From assembly GCA_973895155.1 (NCBI GenBank), contig OZ316893.1, forward strand, positions 17,422,001 to 17,486,000: a DNA stretch of 64,000 nucleotides, given 5' to 3'. Position 1 is the first letter of the stretch. Each line of letters starts with the position of its first letter. Shown here piece after piece: positions 13,190-24,214 of the stretch. A program made the position numbers and the translations under genes. Below the pieces are notes generated by a model. That model ran no database searches, was not told where the DNA came from, and worked only from the letters and a program-made list of their open reading frames with translations. This DNA is from Marsupella aquatica. Lineage: Eukaryota; Marchantiophyta.

Positions 13190-14099
13190 ACTGGCTAGCC
13201 TCATTATCTTGGTATCAGGACTTTGCGCAAATGTTCTCAGTAGTGTGAGTTCTTGAAGAGGTTGTGGAGACGTCTCATCGATCGTTCACTCATGAGTGCA
13301 ACCAGGCTTGTTTAGGATCTGTTCAAGAGAAGTTTCCTGTAAAAATTCCACCTGGGATCTGTCGAGTTGAGAACGATGGTACGTCATGAACGTTTTGACT
13401 AACGAAGTATCCACGTGCCTTCAAGGCTTTCCATCGGGCTACTACAGGTTGCTAGATTAATTTCTTGGAATAGAGCTGCCTCGAAAATTCCGAAAGGAAT
13501 GTGTTCATAGTGCTGCGTCCTGCTAGCCATCGAGACTCGATGAGATCTCATGGTGGCACGCAAAATAGATGGCGTGTGAATGAGATTTCCAATTCCATGT
13601 GTTAGGTTGACGAGATCTAGCAGACATCTGACTACTTACCAGATGGTGGTCAGTGATCTGCTGTTGAGGATTCAGGCTTCGAAGGAGACTATCACTGTAG
13701 TTTCCGATTGGAGGATATTGTGCGGCCTCATAAAACCTTGTGAATTTTTTCCTTCTTTAACTTGTAAACAATCATACTTTCCCCCGTTTTTCCGAGTTTT
13801 CGATTGTAGTCCGCGTAAAGTTTATGTGCGGCCTTTCGTCACAATGTAATTTTCTTTAAGGTTTGGCCGTCCCCGCCACACTAATTTCGTTTGAAAGTCC
13901 GAATTTCATTGTTGTCCGATTCGAGTTCGTTATGTAGCCTCGTACAACCTTGTAAATATTTTAATTAAATTTTAATCAAGATCGTGAATACTCTGTAAAG
14001 GGTCACTATAGAGGATAACGGACAGCTTATTTCTAGCAGGTTTTAAATGTTTAAATAATTTCGTAAATGGTCCATACAGAAGGGGACTTGTTGCGAGGG
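13190..14099. other. no recognisable gene
   Basis: This is DNA downstream of PLD, becoming AT-rich after 13740. The short open frames carry no known motif. No polyadenylation signal could be fixed with confidence. Confidence 0.5.
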
Positions 14100-14560
14100 G
14101 TTCATGCAAGATAGGCACGTTTGATAGCAGCAAATAGATACAATAGAAAGAGGCCACGTATGACGGCAGCAATAGATATAATAGAAAAAGTACACGTTCG
14201 ATAGGAGCAAATATATACAATAGAATCACTATGTGGGTCCAGCTGGAGCGGTTCATGCAAGGTAGCCACGTTTGATAGCAACAAAGTGATACACTAGAAA
14301 CATTCATGCAAGGTAGCCACGCTTGGTGGCAGCAAATACATACAATAGAACCAGTATGTGGGTCCACAACACAACCGAGCCACGTTTGATAGCAACAAAG
14401 TGATACACTAGAAACATTCATGCAAGGTAGCCACGTTTGGTGGCAACAAATACATACAATAGAACCAGTATGTGGGTCCACAACACAACCAAGCCACGTT
14501 TGATAACACCAAATAGATATAATAGAACCAGTATGTGGGTTCAGCTCAGTGTTTCACTTA
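14100..14560. repeat. minisatellite-like array, ~35-65 bp motif with a ~130-bp higher-order unit
   Basis: The phrase gccacgtttgatagcaacaa, with variants, recurs at least seven times, linked to atacaatagaa and cagtatgtgggtccacaac. Two almost identical longer blocks cover about 14265-14390 and 14391-14505. The array abuts the 3' LTR of element A. A minus-strand frame runs through it (13972-14481), but its protein is only the translated repeat. Confidence 0.85.
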
Positions 14561-14717
14561 GTTCGAGCAATGCATCGAGGGAGTCGCATTTGATTCCAGC
14601 AAATAGATACAAACGACATAGAAAGGTCACTTTTCGATGGCAGCAAATATATACCACACAACCAATATGTGTGACTGTCCAACTCAATACTTCGCCTTGA
14701 TAACATTGCCAAAGTGT

Positions 14718-15300
14718 TGTCGTACGCATAAATATCGCTACATAACATATATTGTTTGTCACACATATTTAAGTATAGTCACAATCAACATCACAAACAT
14801 AAGAAAATGGAGTACACATGGAACTCCTATCCACACATGTCCAAAACCCACAATCAATCTTCAAGAGCAATCGAACAACGATTGATGCCAATCAAACACA
14901 CAATCATGCCCGACGCAATCACACACTTATGTCAAGCCAAACACACCTTGCGCCTCAAGGAATCCACGTTACGTACACATAATCTAGACAACCACACCAT
15001 AGCCGCTAGAGCTTTGCTCGAAAGGCTCAACATCAAAAGATGAGAATATATAACTATCCCTCACAAACATACACTAACCCTAAAACACTTAGATAACACA
15101 CATATGAAAGCCTCAAACCTACATAGTCCAATATCCTATACTACCACTCATACTGGTGTGATAGCTGTCGTGCGCGTAAACATCGCTACACAACATACAT
15201 CGCTTGTCACACGTATCTAAGCATAGTCACAATCAACATCACAAACATAAGAGAATGGAGAACACATGGAACTCCTATCCACACATATCCAAAACCCACA
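14718..15300 (-). repeat. 3' LTR of gypsy-DNMT element A (583 bp) with internal terminal repeats
   Basis: In the sense direction it starts TGTGGGTTTTGG at 15300, just after the purine tract taggggggcgac, and ends ACGACA at 14718. A ~145-bp block at each end (15157-15300 and about 14718-14852) is repeated directly, with a ~304-bp middle between. The shared LTR at 53189-53784 has the same build, and its middle shares words such as caaggaatccacg and ggctcaacatcaaaaga. Confidence 0.75.
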
Positions 15301-15478
15301 GTCGCCCCCCTAGCTGGGAGTGAGGTCCCCTAACTTTAGCTAGCCAGAAGTTCTAAAAGGTTGATATACACCTTTTTAAGTGTGGAGATCAAGAGGCCGG
15401 GTGCAAGTGAGCCCCATCGATCACCTTCCTGCAATCTATATCTTCCATGAGAACACAAATGGTAACTAGTCGGCTTCA

Positions 15479-16118
15479 CCGACATTGAGGACACAACCAT
15501 GATCCACTAGGAATCACCTCTAATGGTGGCGTCAAACACAACATGTGTCATCCTCTAGAACAGCTATCACAAATCAACATAGTGGCTGCTCCTTGAGCAG
15601 ATCCACACAACATACACTTCAAGCCGGCATGAACATGAGCCAAACTTGGATCTACAGTACCATCAATGTTTGAAAGATGACATGGTGCACAATTGCGCAC
15701 ATGATCCTTCCAAACCATACCATCACATCCTTCCACTTTAGGACACCAGAAGGCAACATTTTACACACACGTAAGATTGTCCGACCTGCGGTCACATCAA
15801 GTGTCGTTGCTACTATTTGCTGCAAATAAACAAAATCACCAGGATGAAACTGTCAAATCCTTGCACGATAACCTCCTCCATGAATAGTGGCATACCTAAA
15901 AGTATCACGATGTTGGGCAATGGCAAGGCTGTCAAAGGCCATGGGCATGATTCTTTCAAAAACTTGTGCCATTTCTGAACACACCTTGACCCTAACATCG
16001 GGATCATCCAAATCCACAATAATTGCCACATCACAACGAATAGTCACTGGCAAATCTGGCTCTCTACCATAGAGCAAGAAATAAGGTGAGAAGGATGCAA
16101 GTGATGCTTATGGAGCAA
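15479..16118 (-). pseudogene. gypsy integrase C-terminus with PHD finger (element A)
   Basis: This is the end of the pol polyprotein. LLYGREPDLPV and AQHRDTFRYATIHGGGY (about 16080-15850) are the C-terminal integrase region. VRNCAPCHLSNIDGTV leads into a C4HC3 PHD finger at 15616-15479, with the pairs CMLC, CDSC, H-x2-C and CPQC spaced as in canonical PHD fingers. PHD fingers usually bind histone H3 tails, so this may guide integration; that is inference. A TGA replaces the expected Trp just before the zinc-binding His (15548-15550), and element B has the same TGA. At about 16118 the sequence jumps from the RNase H-integrase spacer directly to this C-terminus, so the HHCC finger and the DDE core are deleted. 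Confidence 0.8.
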
Positions 16119-17320
16119 CCACGCAAATATTTCAACACCCTCTTGTCGTTATGAATATCTTGCTGTCCAAAAACTACCTCATCAACATCCATATCTGAAG
16201 ACTCAACGTCTACCCCATCCAATGAAGTAGAGTCCACAGATCCACTATATGTTGGAACCCAACAAAAAAAAGGCAGATGCATGCCATCCTGGCACACTCT
16301 CCTTATCTGACTCATCATGCCATCAAGCTCCAGTCTCATCCTCTTGACTGGTACATGGATCACGGCTCAACCCATCCGCATCCAAGTTCACTTTACCAGG
16401 CCTATGTACAACTTGGAAATCATACTCTTGTAACAACAATGTCAATTGTGCAAGCTTCCCTGTAAGCTTGTTAGACTCTATTAACCACTTGAGGGGTTGG
16501 TGATCAGTGATCGAGGTGAACGGATTACCAAACAAATAGCAACGGAAATGTGCCATAGCCCACACTGCTGCCAAACACTCTCCCTCATACGAGCTATACT
16601 TAGCCTCTGCTGAATTGTTTGATCTACTGACATACGCCACAACAAACTCATTCCCCTCATCATCCTTTTGAGTCAACACTGCTACAAGTCCTACTCCACT
16701 CCAATCAGTGTGTAGCTGAAATGGTTGTCCCAAAACGGGTCTTCTCAAAATAGGTGTTGAAGCCAATCTTTCCTTTAACTCTTGGAAATCATGCTCTTGG
16801 TTGTCACCCAAAATCCACTCTTGGTCCAACTTAGTGAGTATTGTTAAAGGTTTAGCAAGTTGGCTAAATCGTTTAACATACCGTTTATAATAGCTCGCCA
16901 ATCCCAAGAATGCACAAACTCTACTCACATCAGTAGGACGAGGAATATGTGTAATGGCCTCCACCTTAGTCTCTTGCACACCCAATCCTCCTGGGTAGTA
17001 GTGTGGCCCAAATACTCAATTTTGTCTTGGAAGAACTTACATTTTCTAGGATGGAGTTTCAACCCATGTTCTCTCAATCTCTCCAACACAATTTGCAAGT
17101 GTCTCTGATGTTCTTCCATAGTCAAAGAATAGACCAAAATATCATCAATGTAACATCTCATAAAATCCAAACCTGCAAGAATTTGATCCATGACTCTTTG
17201 GAATTCAGCTTGTGCATTCTTCAACCCAAATGGTAAGAACAACCACTGATACAAACGGTCTTTGCCATAAGAATCAATTCCCCAAAATGTTGTCTTGGAT
17301 CCATCAAAATGCCTAATTGG

Positions 17321-17380
17321 CAACTGATGGTAGCCCGCTGCAACTGATGGTACCCCGCTGCAACTGATGGTACCCCGCTT
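17321..17380. repeat. three tandem 20-bp copies inside RT of element A
   Basis: caactgatggtaccccgctg occurs three times in a row (17321, 17341, 17361) with one or two substitutions. Element B has only one copy at the homologous place, so this is a local expansion after insertion. Confidence 0.95.
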
Positions 17381-17827
17381 TGAGGTCCAATGAACTAAAT
17401 ATCTTTGCATGCCCCACAACATCAAAGATCTCCTCTGGTGTGGGCATGGCATATCAATCAGATTTTTTCTGATGATTAATAGGTTGATAATCACCACACA
17501 TTTGCCTATCTGTGTAATTGCCATGCACATCCTTCTTGGCTAGCATCATTGTGGCAGATGCATACTCCCCCGTATGAGATCTCCATCAAACCAGCCTCCA
17601 ACAAATCCCAAGTTCTACTCTGGATCAAAGCCCTCTCCATGTCACTATACCAATATGGTCGTCGAAAGATTGGCGCATCACTAGCCAATTCAATCTGAAT
17701 ACCAGGGCCCTTCAATGTCCCCAAATCCTTCATACTAAATGCAAAAAAATTCCAATAACTCTTCAAGAATTGATGCATGCAATGTCTCTCCCTCCCGGTC
17801 AACTTAGGACCAATCTGTGGTTCCCAA

Positions 17828-18010
17828 CTCTCCATCAAAGCTGTGACATCTTCCTTTGGAGTTGAAGAGGCCACAAGCCGTGGGCTGTGACTCTCCATCA
17901 AAGCAGCAGTGACATCTTCTTTTGGAATTAAAGAGGCCACAAGCCGTGGGCTGTGACTCTCCATCAAAGCTATGACATATTTTTTTGGAGTTGAAGAGGC
18001 CACAAGCGTG
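17828..18010. repeat. three ~62-66-bp tandem units in the linker of element A
   Basis: ctctccatcaaagc starts units at 17828, 17890 and 17956, each followed by tgacat and gaggccacaagc. Element B has a single unit here. In the sense frame the repeat encodes a HACGLFNSK-like peptide three times. Confidence 0.9.
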
Positions 18011-18420
18011 GGCTATGGATGGAAGAGACAATCGCTTGTTGCTATTTATCAATGGTTTGAGCAACTTCCTTTTGCTCAACAATTTGTTCTGCCTTGGCCA
18101 ATCCTGCCATAGGTCCATCAATTTTTTGCTCGCCCCTAGCTGTGGCTGATACTGTCTGCTCACCAATGGACGATCTATAACATTAGAAGTGTGCATTTGC
18201 AATTGTTCAGCTAATCCCAAGCTGATAATCCAAGTCAAGCAATTCAAATCCATGGCTTGACCAAGGACCTGACAACGTGAATGCTCCGACGTCAAGGGCA
18301 CTGCCATGGTGCTAGTAAAAAATCCCATAGTTCGCTCTCTCTCATTAGCGGTAGGCTCTACTAGTTGTTGTAGAGTTGTATCTCACACAAGTCCAAGGCC
18401 ACCTGCTCAAAATGCGTGAA

Positions 18421-21400
18421 GTAGTACGGTAGAGTGGTCACAATGTTAAATAACAATTTAATATCTAAGGACCTGAATTTGTTCCCTTGAAGAGTTAATG
18501 AGAAGCAAATTGGTACTAAAGGAAGAAATAGGATGTTCATTAGGCATATCCTTGCCAAGGAGTGCTTTCTCCGCAGGATTGATGGCCTCAATGAATAAAA
18601 CTAAGAATTAAAGAAAGGTATGGAAAAGACTAGTAAAAATGTCCTTTCAATCGGCTTATGGGAAGAGATGATGGAAAATGACGATCCCCTGCATATCAAT
18701 AGGATCCTCGCTTTTTAAGATTCAGAATGCAACAAAGCTCACAACATGGCCAAATTTAGAATAGACATCTTACGTTAACTATAAATTGAAATGGAGATCT
18801 AGTTATCAAACCAAGAATTATTTCTGGTCAACAAGTGGAGATGGTACTAGAATGCCTGAATTGGTAACTTCTCACACAAAAATTTCCAGATTGTCAATTC
18901 AAATTAATAACTTCTCAATCAAATTTAAATGGTTGTTTATGGCAAGGAAACATTTCATTTCAACTAATAAAAGTAGTAGGAGTCCAATGCTACCAAGAAT
19001 CCACATAAGCAATTCAAATCAAAATTCAATTTCCAAGTATGATCTCAAATTGTCTAAGTATTAACTTCTCAATAGGAGAAGGAGTCTTCAGTTCTACTCA
19101 CAACAGGTCGAGGCTCAACAGGAGCACCTGAGGAGGAGCTTCTATGCTTCCAACAGAAACTGAGAACTGAAAAGAAAAGTTAACTGTCATCCTACTTAAG
19201 ATGCTAAAGGGAAAGAGGAAAAGATCTCAAAAGGTATCAAAGCGTGTGAAATGGCAAAAAGAAGCATTGGAGTGGAAATGGCAGATTTTCAAACATTTAA
19301 ACCTTACTTGAAGCTTCTTTTGGTCTATCCGTCACCCTTTAACCCATTTTAAACCTCAAAGGAACGTTATGGAAGAAAGTTAAGAAGTTTGAGTTTGGAA
19401 GGAAGAATCGCTTTGGACAAACAATCACTTGAACACTGCAGAATCGGTTTAGACTTTCGGCAACAACTTTGACGTAACAAAGACTACATAGTTTTGGCCC
19501 TTGACTCATAAATTGTTTTACCTCTTACTTGAGCTTTATTTTAGTTAATTAGGATCAGATTTAGAATGACATCACTTGTCACTTATGGAGTCTCAGATTT
19601 AGATTTGTAAGGACCTTTACCTTGTCTCTTAGAGTCTAGAATTCCTTTTAGATAGGAATAGATTTCTCACCTTAGGAGAAAACCCTTTGGTTTCTCCCAT
19701 GTTATGAGGGAGCCTCCTACATTTGGACTCCCAAGCAAATGCTTATGTCTTTTCCTTGAAAATTGATTCTTGACCAATTTGGGTCTTTCTCTCGTGCCAA
19801 TTTGGGCTTAGGAGAGAGAATTGAAATAAGAGGATTTGCACCAATTGTGTTGAGATCATGAGTTTCAATTAGTAATCCATTGATGAAATGTTGAAATCTA
19901 TGAGTTACTTATAAGAAGTATAAAATTCTTAAGGGGAACCTTCAAATCTAGGGAAATGAGAATTGTAATGAGTCATTTGTTGTAAAACCGATCTCAAACC
20001 TGAGTATATGGAATTCAATGATAAGTGAAAATCAAAATACCTATTGATAGTAAGTGAACACTTGAGAATTTACTAATCTAGTAATTTATGAAAGAATCGT
20101 ATTGAATTATGACATGAAGAAAGCTCTGAAATCACTTTAAGATTTTGAATTATACAAAACCTGAATAAATTGCTTTCCTTAAATTCCTTACGGGACCGAA
20201 TTCTGGTTGTTTTGAGCAAGATCTTAGACATTTGGTGTTGTTCTACTTACCACAAAGCCTCATTTCTGGTTTTCGTGGAAGAAAGTAGAACTGTCGTTAA
20301 AATCCAGAAGTGACAACAAAGGAAGATCCGGAAATGAGTATAAGGCAAAATCCAGAAATGGATTTCCGGGTCTACTACAAAATCCGGATTTAGATCCTAA
20401 CCGGATCCGGAAATGCTAACTTTAACTTCTAGTGAACTACAAAGCTACTAAACTACTGGAGAATCGTCTTCTAACTCTACTCTAGCTGGTTGAGGTGCAG
20501 TATCCACTGGACTAACAGGCTTCTAGGAAGTAGGTGTCCCTAAACTCGTAGTAGCCTCCAGATCCTTCAAATCAAAGGGTGAACCGCGTGGTGGATTGAT
20601 AGTCAAAGATGACACAGACGGAAAACGGAACTCAACCTTCTCAAACCCAAGTGGAGTGCCTTCTACTTTGGTTGCATCTAGAATCACTGGGGACATACCG
20701 GATTCCAGAATCCGGATTCTGGCAGGGGTCAACATGGACTTCGCATCCAAAATCACTTTCTCCATCTGGTCAAATGCTCCTGTGATCTTCTTGGCAAAGC
20801 GGTTATTGCACTCAATAACCTTAGGAAGGGTGCTTGGGTTGGCTGTTGCAAAATACTTATCAATCAAATTGGCTTCCAACAAGCCCAAGATTGGAACATG
20901 AAGAACAATAGTGACAACTGCATTCAGTAGTTTTTGGATTTTCAGATGCTCCTCCAACTTCTTTTGGGCAACATCCAACTGGTCTACCAAGGAATCAATC
21001 TTCCTTCTGTCCTTGTCTGCTTGGTCTTCCAAGTCTCAGATTCTCTTCTTGGCCTGACTTTTAATCACCATATCCAAAGTGGAAATGATGACAACCGGAC
21101 TACAGCTGAGCATCTCAACAACTTTTCCAACGAGATCCTCAAGTTGCTTAGTCTTTCCGGTTGCACTCTCCACAAATATCCGAACATGTTCCAACTTTGT
21201 TGAGGCTGTCCACTTGCAACTTGGTGTCACACCCAAAAGACTCCCTCTACTTTCCGGTCTCCAGATAGGTTTCGAATCTGAAATAGGATCCAGTTCTGGA
21301 CTCTGAACTAATCTCTTCCGGGTCCTGGGAGGTTGCACTTCAACAACCGGCTCTTCTTTTGATTCAGTCCCCTCTGATTGTTGCCGGTCCGGATCTCCAA

Positions 21401-22034
21401 GTTGAGCTAAAATTGTCTGGTTCTCATACTCCTCTGCTTCTTCGTCGGTCAGAATCCGGTCCATGGAGTACAGGTTAGCCAAATAACATGAGAGGGAGGT
21501 GGGAGTCTTCAAATGAAGATTCCAGACTTCCTTAGCAATGACCCCCTCCAGAACCTTCGCCCAAGAAACCTTTTTCTCACCAACGTAGGAAGCAGCAATG
21601 GTGTTCCCACTCAATCGAACAATCATCCACTTCCCTCATAACCAGTCCTCCTTACGACTAGTGCCTCAAAACGGTAGCCTCGTCCGGCTCTATTCTCTCC
21701 TATGGTTTCTCGCGAAATATTTCAACAGCAGTTCGGTGGTGCGAGGAATGCCTGGTCTACAGTGGTCTTAAGAACTCGGTCGCCAACTTTCAGTCTCTGA
21801 CCGGATGTTAAACCTATGGTTTTAATCGTCATTCCCATACGCCTTCTCTCGTGGTGCAATGGTGCCGGTATTTTCAAGTTCCAAAAAGGGTGCTATCCGG
21901 ATATTTCCGGATTTCATACTGCAAGTTAGTTTTTATGATCATTTACGGTCTCAATATACTCTATAAACCACTAAAAGGAGAAAATTTCAAAATTTTCCAC
22001 TTTTTAATTTCTTTAGTTATAACCATGGTATCAC
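18421..22034 (-). mobile_element. unclassified ~3.6-kb insertion in element A
   Basis: Element B is continuous across this point (about 60725-60800), whereas A is interrupted between about 18421 and 22034, so the stretch is an insertion. It carries a degraded minus-strand ORF (20523-21660) and many ccggaaatgg/atccggatt words at 20270-20440 and 21890. The part from 18600 to 20500 has no recognisable gene. I could not find LTRs, inverted repeats or a target duplication, and the limits are accurate only to some tens of bases. Confidence 0.6.
20523..21660 (-). pseudogene. transposon-type protein of unknown function
   Basis: One frame with two in-frame TGA codons (at about 21033 and 21640) gives roughly 375 codons. 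The N-terminal part has IAKEVWNLHLKTPTSLSCYL and an acidic stretch. The C-terminal part (DRRKIDSLVDQLDVAQKKL) is predicted coiled coil. It resembles in style the accessory ORFs of plant gypsy elements, but I do not recognise a family. Both stops are TGA and could derive from CGA. The true start is not identified. Confidence 0.5.
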
Positions 22035-22417
22035 AAGCATAATGGCTCACAAAAGTGGGTAATGCACAATGCGGACGCCCAACTACATTCACCACTGCCA
22101 ATGGAGTTTGATAAGATTGGATAACACTTTGTGCACGACGCCGTGGATCCAAAATACCATCCACCACTAAGGTTGTTGAGCGAGGTACAACATCAAATGC
22201 TCGCTTCAAGACCTCACATGGTAGCAAATAGTCCACCACAATTGTGGACAATGTGAACCACACGTGCAGCATCCAATAACACTGTAGGTCCAATCCAATA
22301 TCAAACCTAATGAACACTAGCAACAATTTGATGATGGTCATCACCCAATAATGGCACATTCTCCAAAATGTATGCAAAAGAATGTGTCTGATGCATCTGG
22401 AGATGGCGCGACACACA
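22035..22417 (-). pseudogene. DNMT C-terminal half of gypsy element A (motifs VI, VIII)
   Basis: In the sense direction the frame reads SFAYILENVPLLGDDHHQ, where ENV is motif VI of C5-cytosine methyltransferases. IGPTVLLDAARV and the region around LPCEVLKRAF follow, corresponding to the motif VIII area and the C-terminus. Two stops and a frameshift are visible near 22270-22340. It ends abruptly at the CACTA boundary (22418), with target duplication aca at 22415-22417. The missing N-terminal half, with motifs I and IV, lies at 51849-53188 and joins in frame. Confidence 0.8.
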
Positions 22418-22750
22418 CACTACTAGATTTTGTTGCGTCGGATGCTAACAATACCTCCTGATAATTGTCGTTAATATAATTAACAACTGCCATGACTACG
22501 TTTACAACTACGTCCAACGTAACTAAGACATTGTAGAAATCTAAGCGTCGATTGCCCCCACTTAACGTTGTTTGAAACACTGTTAAAAGTAATGTCGCTG
22601 GATGAGCTTTCATGAATGTCATTTTGAGCATCGTTTGTTATTAACAACGTAGGAGAGGACATAATGTGTGTAGGGTATCATGGCGTTAATATTTACGTTG
22701 TAGAGGGAGTCGTAAAATAGGTGACGTTGCTCTGTATGACGTGGTGAAGA
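22418..22750. repeat. left terminal and subterminal region of the CACTA
   Basis: The region starts with the terminal CACTAC. Repeated words follow on both strands: ttgtcgttaatataattaac, actacgtccaacgtaac, cttaacgttgtttg, attaacaacgtag and gacgttgc. Such subterminal arrays are the transposase-binding regions of CACTA elements. The inner limit is approximate. Confidence 0.7.
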
Positions 22751-23272
22751 GGACAAGACTGTTCGTGGGTTCTTTTGTCGGGGAGGCATTATTGAGAAGT
22801 TGTGTACCTTGGAAACAGACTACTTGCTGGCCTATACGTGGAAAGAAGTTGTTGAGCACTTCAGTGACTACCATGGATTTATCGAGCACTTTGCAGAGAC
22901 AATGTCAAGCTTAGTGGGGCTCCTTACCTCAATTATCAACACGAGGCTCCTTACCTCAATTTTTTTCTCCCTTCATTTTTTTTACTCAGATTTCATAGAC
23001 GATTCATGACTACCAAAGAATGGAGGAACAAGGCCATGGACTAGGGAGATCGACCACCTATCAATAGACCACCTATAGAACCGCCGCGGAGAGACAAGGC
23101 ATCAAAGGCCAAAATCATAAGTGAATCACAAACAAGTACTCGATTGCAAGAGGATGCGGGCGATCAGAACCATCGGGAGAACAAACGCGAGCCAACACAG
23201 AGCTCACCAACTTCAATTTATATAGAAAGAACCACAATACAAAAACATCATTGACCCTACACATTTAATAGG
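22751..23272. other. leader between the CACTA end and copia gag
   Basis: A short plus-strand frame (22800-23009) has no known motif. The part just before 23273 is presumably the copia leader. No copy of the TGTTGTAACCC LTR seen at 28458 was found here, so the 5' LTR is missing or diverged. Confidence 0.4.
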
Positions 23273-24214
23273 ATGTCAATCCCCACGAACCCCATCGAAA
23301 AACACCTATTTCAAGCCCTCAATATCGACGGTGCTAACTACTTATCCTGGACCTTAGACGTAGAAGCACACCTCGCAGCTAAGGATCTCCAGGACACGAT
23401 CATAACAGATGCGGGAACAACTTTACAGCAAAAGGCAAAAGCCTTGATACTAATTCGACACCACTTAAGCGACTCCTTGAAAAGACAATACTTGAACAAA
23501 TTCAATCCGCGAATACTCTGGGAGGAGCTTCAATCCCGCTTCGACCACACTCGAACCATTTATCTGCCAGCTGCACAACATGACTGGATTAATTTGAGAG
23601 TTCAAGATTACAAGACGATCGCAGATTATGATAGCGAGCTATTCAGAATCGTAGCGCAATTGGCAATCTGCGGCCAGCCAGTAAACGACGCGGAGCAAAT
23701 CAAAAAGACGCTATCTACTCTATACTCAGCCAATCTAATACTCTCGATGCAATACAGGAATATGGCATTCACCAGATACTCCGAACTAATTGCCCACATG
23801 CTTCTGGCTAAGAAACACCAGCTCCTATTACTACAGAGTGCACAAAAGCGACCCCCCGACACCCTCCCCCCACATACAACTCCAGAAATCAACTATACAG
23901 AACCACAAAGGGGAGAGGGAACATCTTACCAAGGCCGAGGAGGCAGCAGAGGGAGAGGCCCCTATAGGGGACGAGGAACTAATTTCCAATGCAGCGGAGA
24001 AGGAAACTTCCCACGTGGACGAGGACGAGGCAGATACCGATATAATGGAGGGAGCTCGAGAAACACCTGGAAACGAGATAGCAACAACCAGCCCCGGACA
24101 AAGTTCAACCAAGAACAATACAACTCACGAGATAAAATCGAAAACCCTCCTCTCTGTTTTTGCTGTGGAACTAAAGGGCACATCCAGAAAACATGTCGAG
24201 CCCTATACACCTAG
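23273..24214 (+). pseudogene. copia gag, copy 2
   Basis: The predicted start is MSIPTNPIEKHLFQALNI, with NYLSWTLDVEAHL near residue 21, typical of copia gag. A Gly/Arg-rich tract precedes the zinc knuckle CFCCGTKGHIQKTC near 24150-24195. Right after the knuckle the frame is lost. Copy 1 is continuous here, so a 1-bp loss is more likely than programmed frameshifting. Confidence 0.85.

Larger units (their letters stand above)
16119..18420 (-). pseudogene. gypsy linker, reverse transcriptase and RNase H (element A)
   Basis: In sense order, a linker follows the DNMT (18420 to about 17800). RT comes next, with APIFRRPYWYSDMERAL, GYHQLPI, WLFLPFGLKNA and catalytic YIDDILVYS at 17152-17126. RNase H follows, with PFQLHTDWSGVGL and SSYEGECLAAVWA and ending near 16323, and then a spacer. 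Several frameshifts and stops break the frame. A 20-bp triplication disrupts RT at 17321-17380, and a ~63-bp triplication lies in the linker. Element B is the closest relative in the window. Confidence 0.85.

Noticed and set aside
14100-14560. Possible CRISPR-like array
   Set aside because: Units are imperfect and contiguous without unique spacers, and the genome is eukaryotic; it is a minisatellite.
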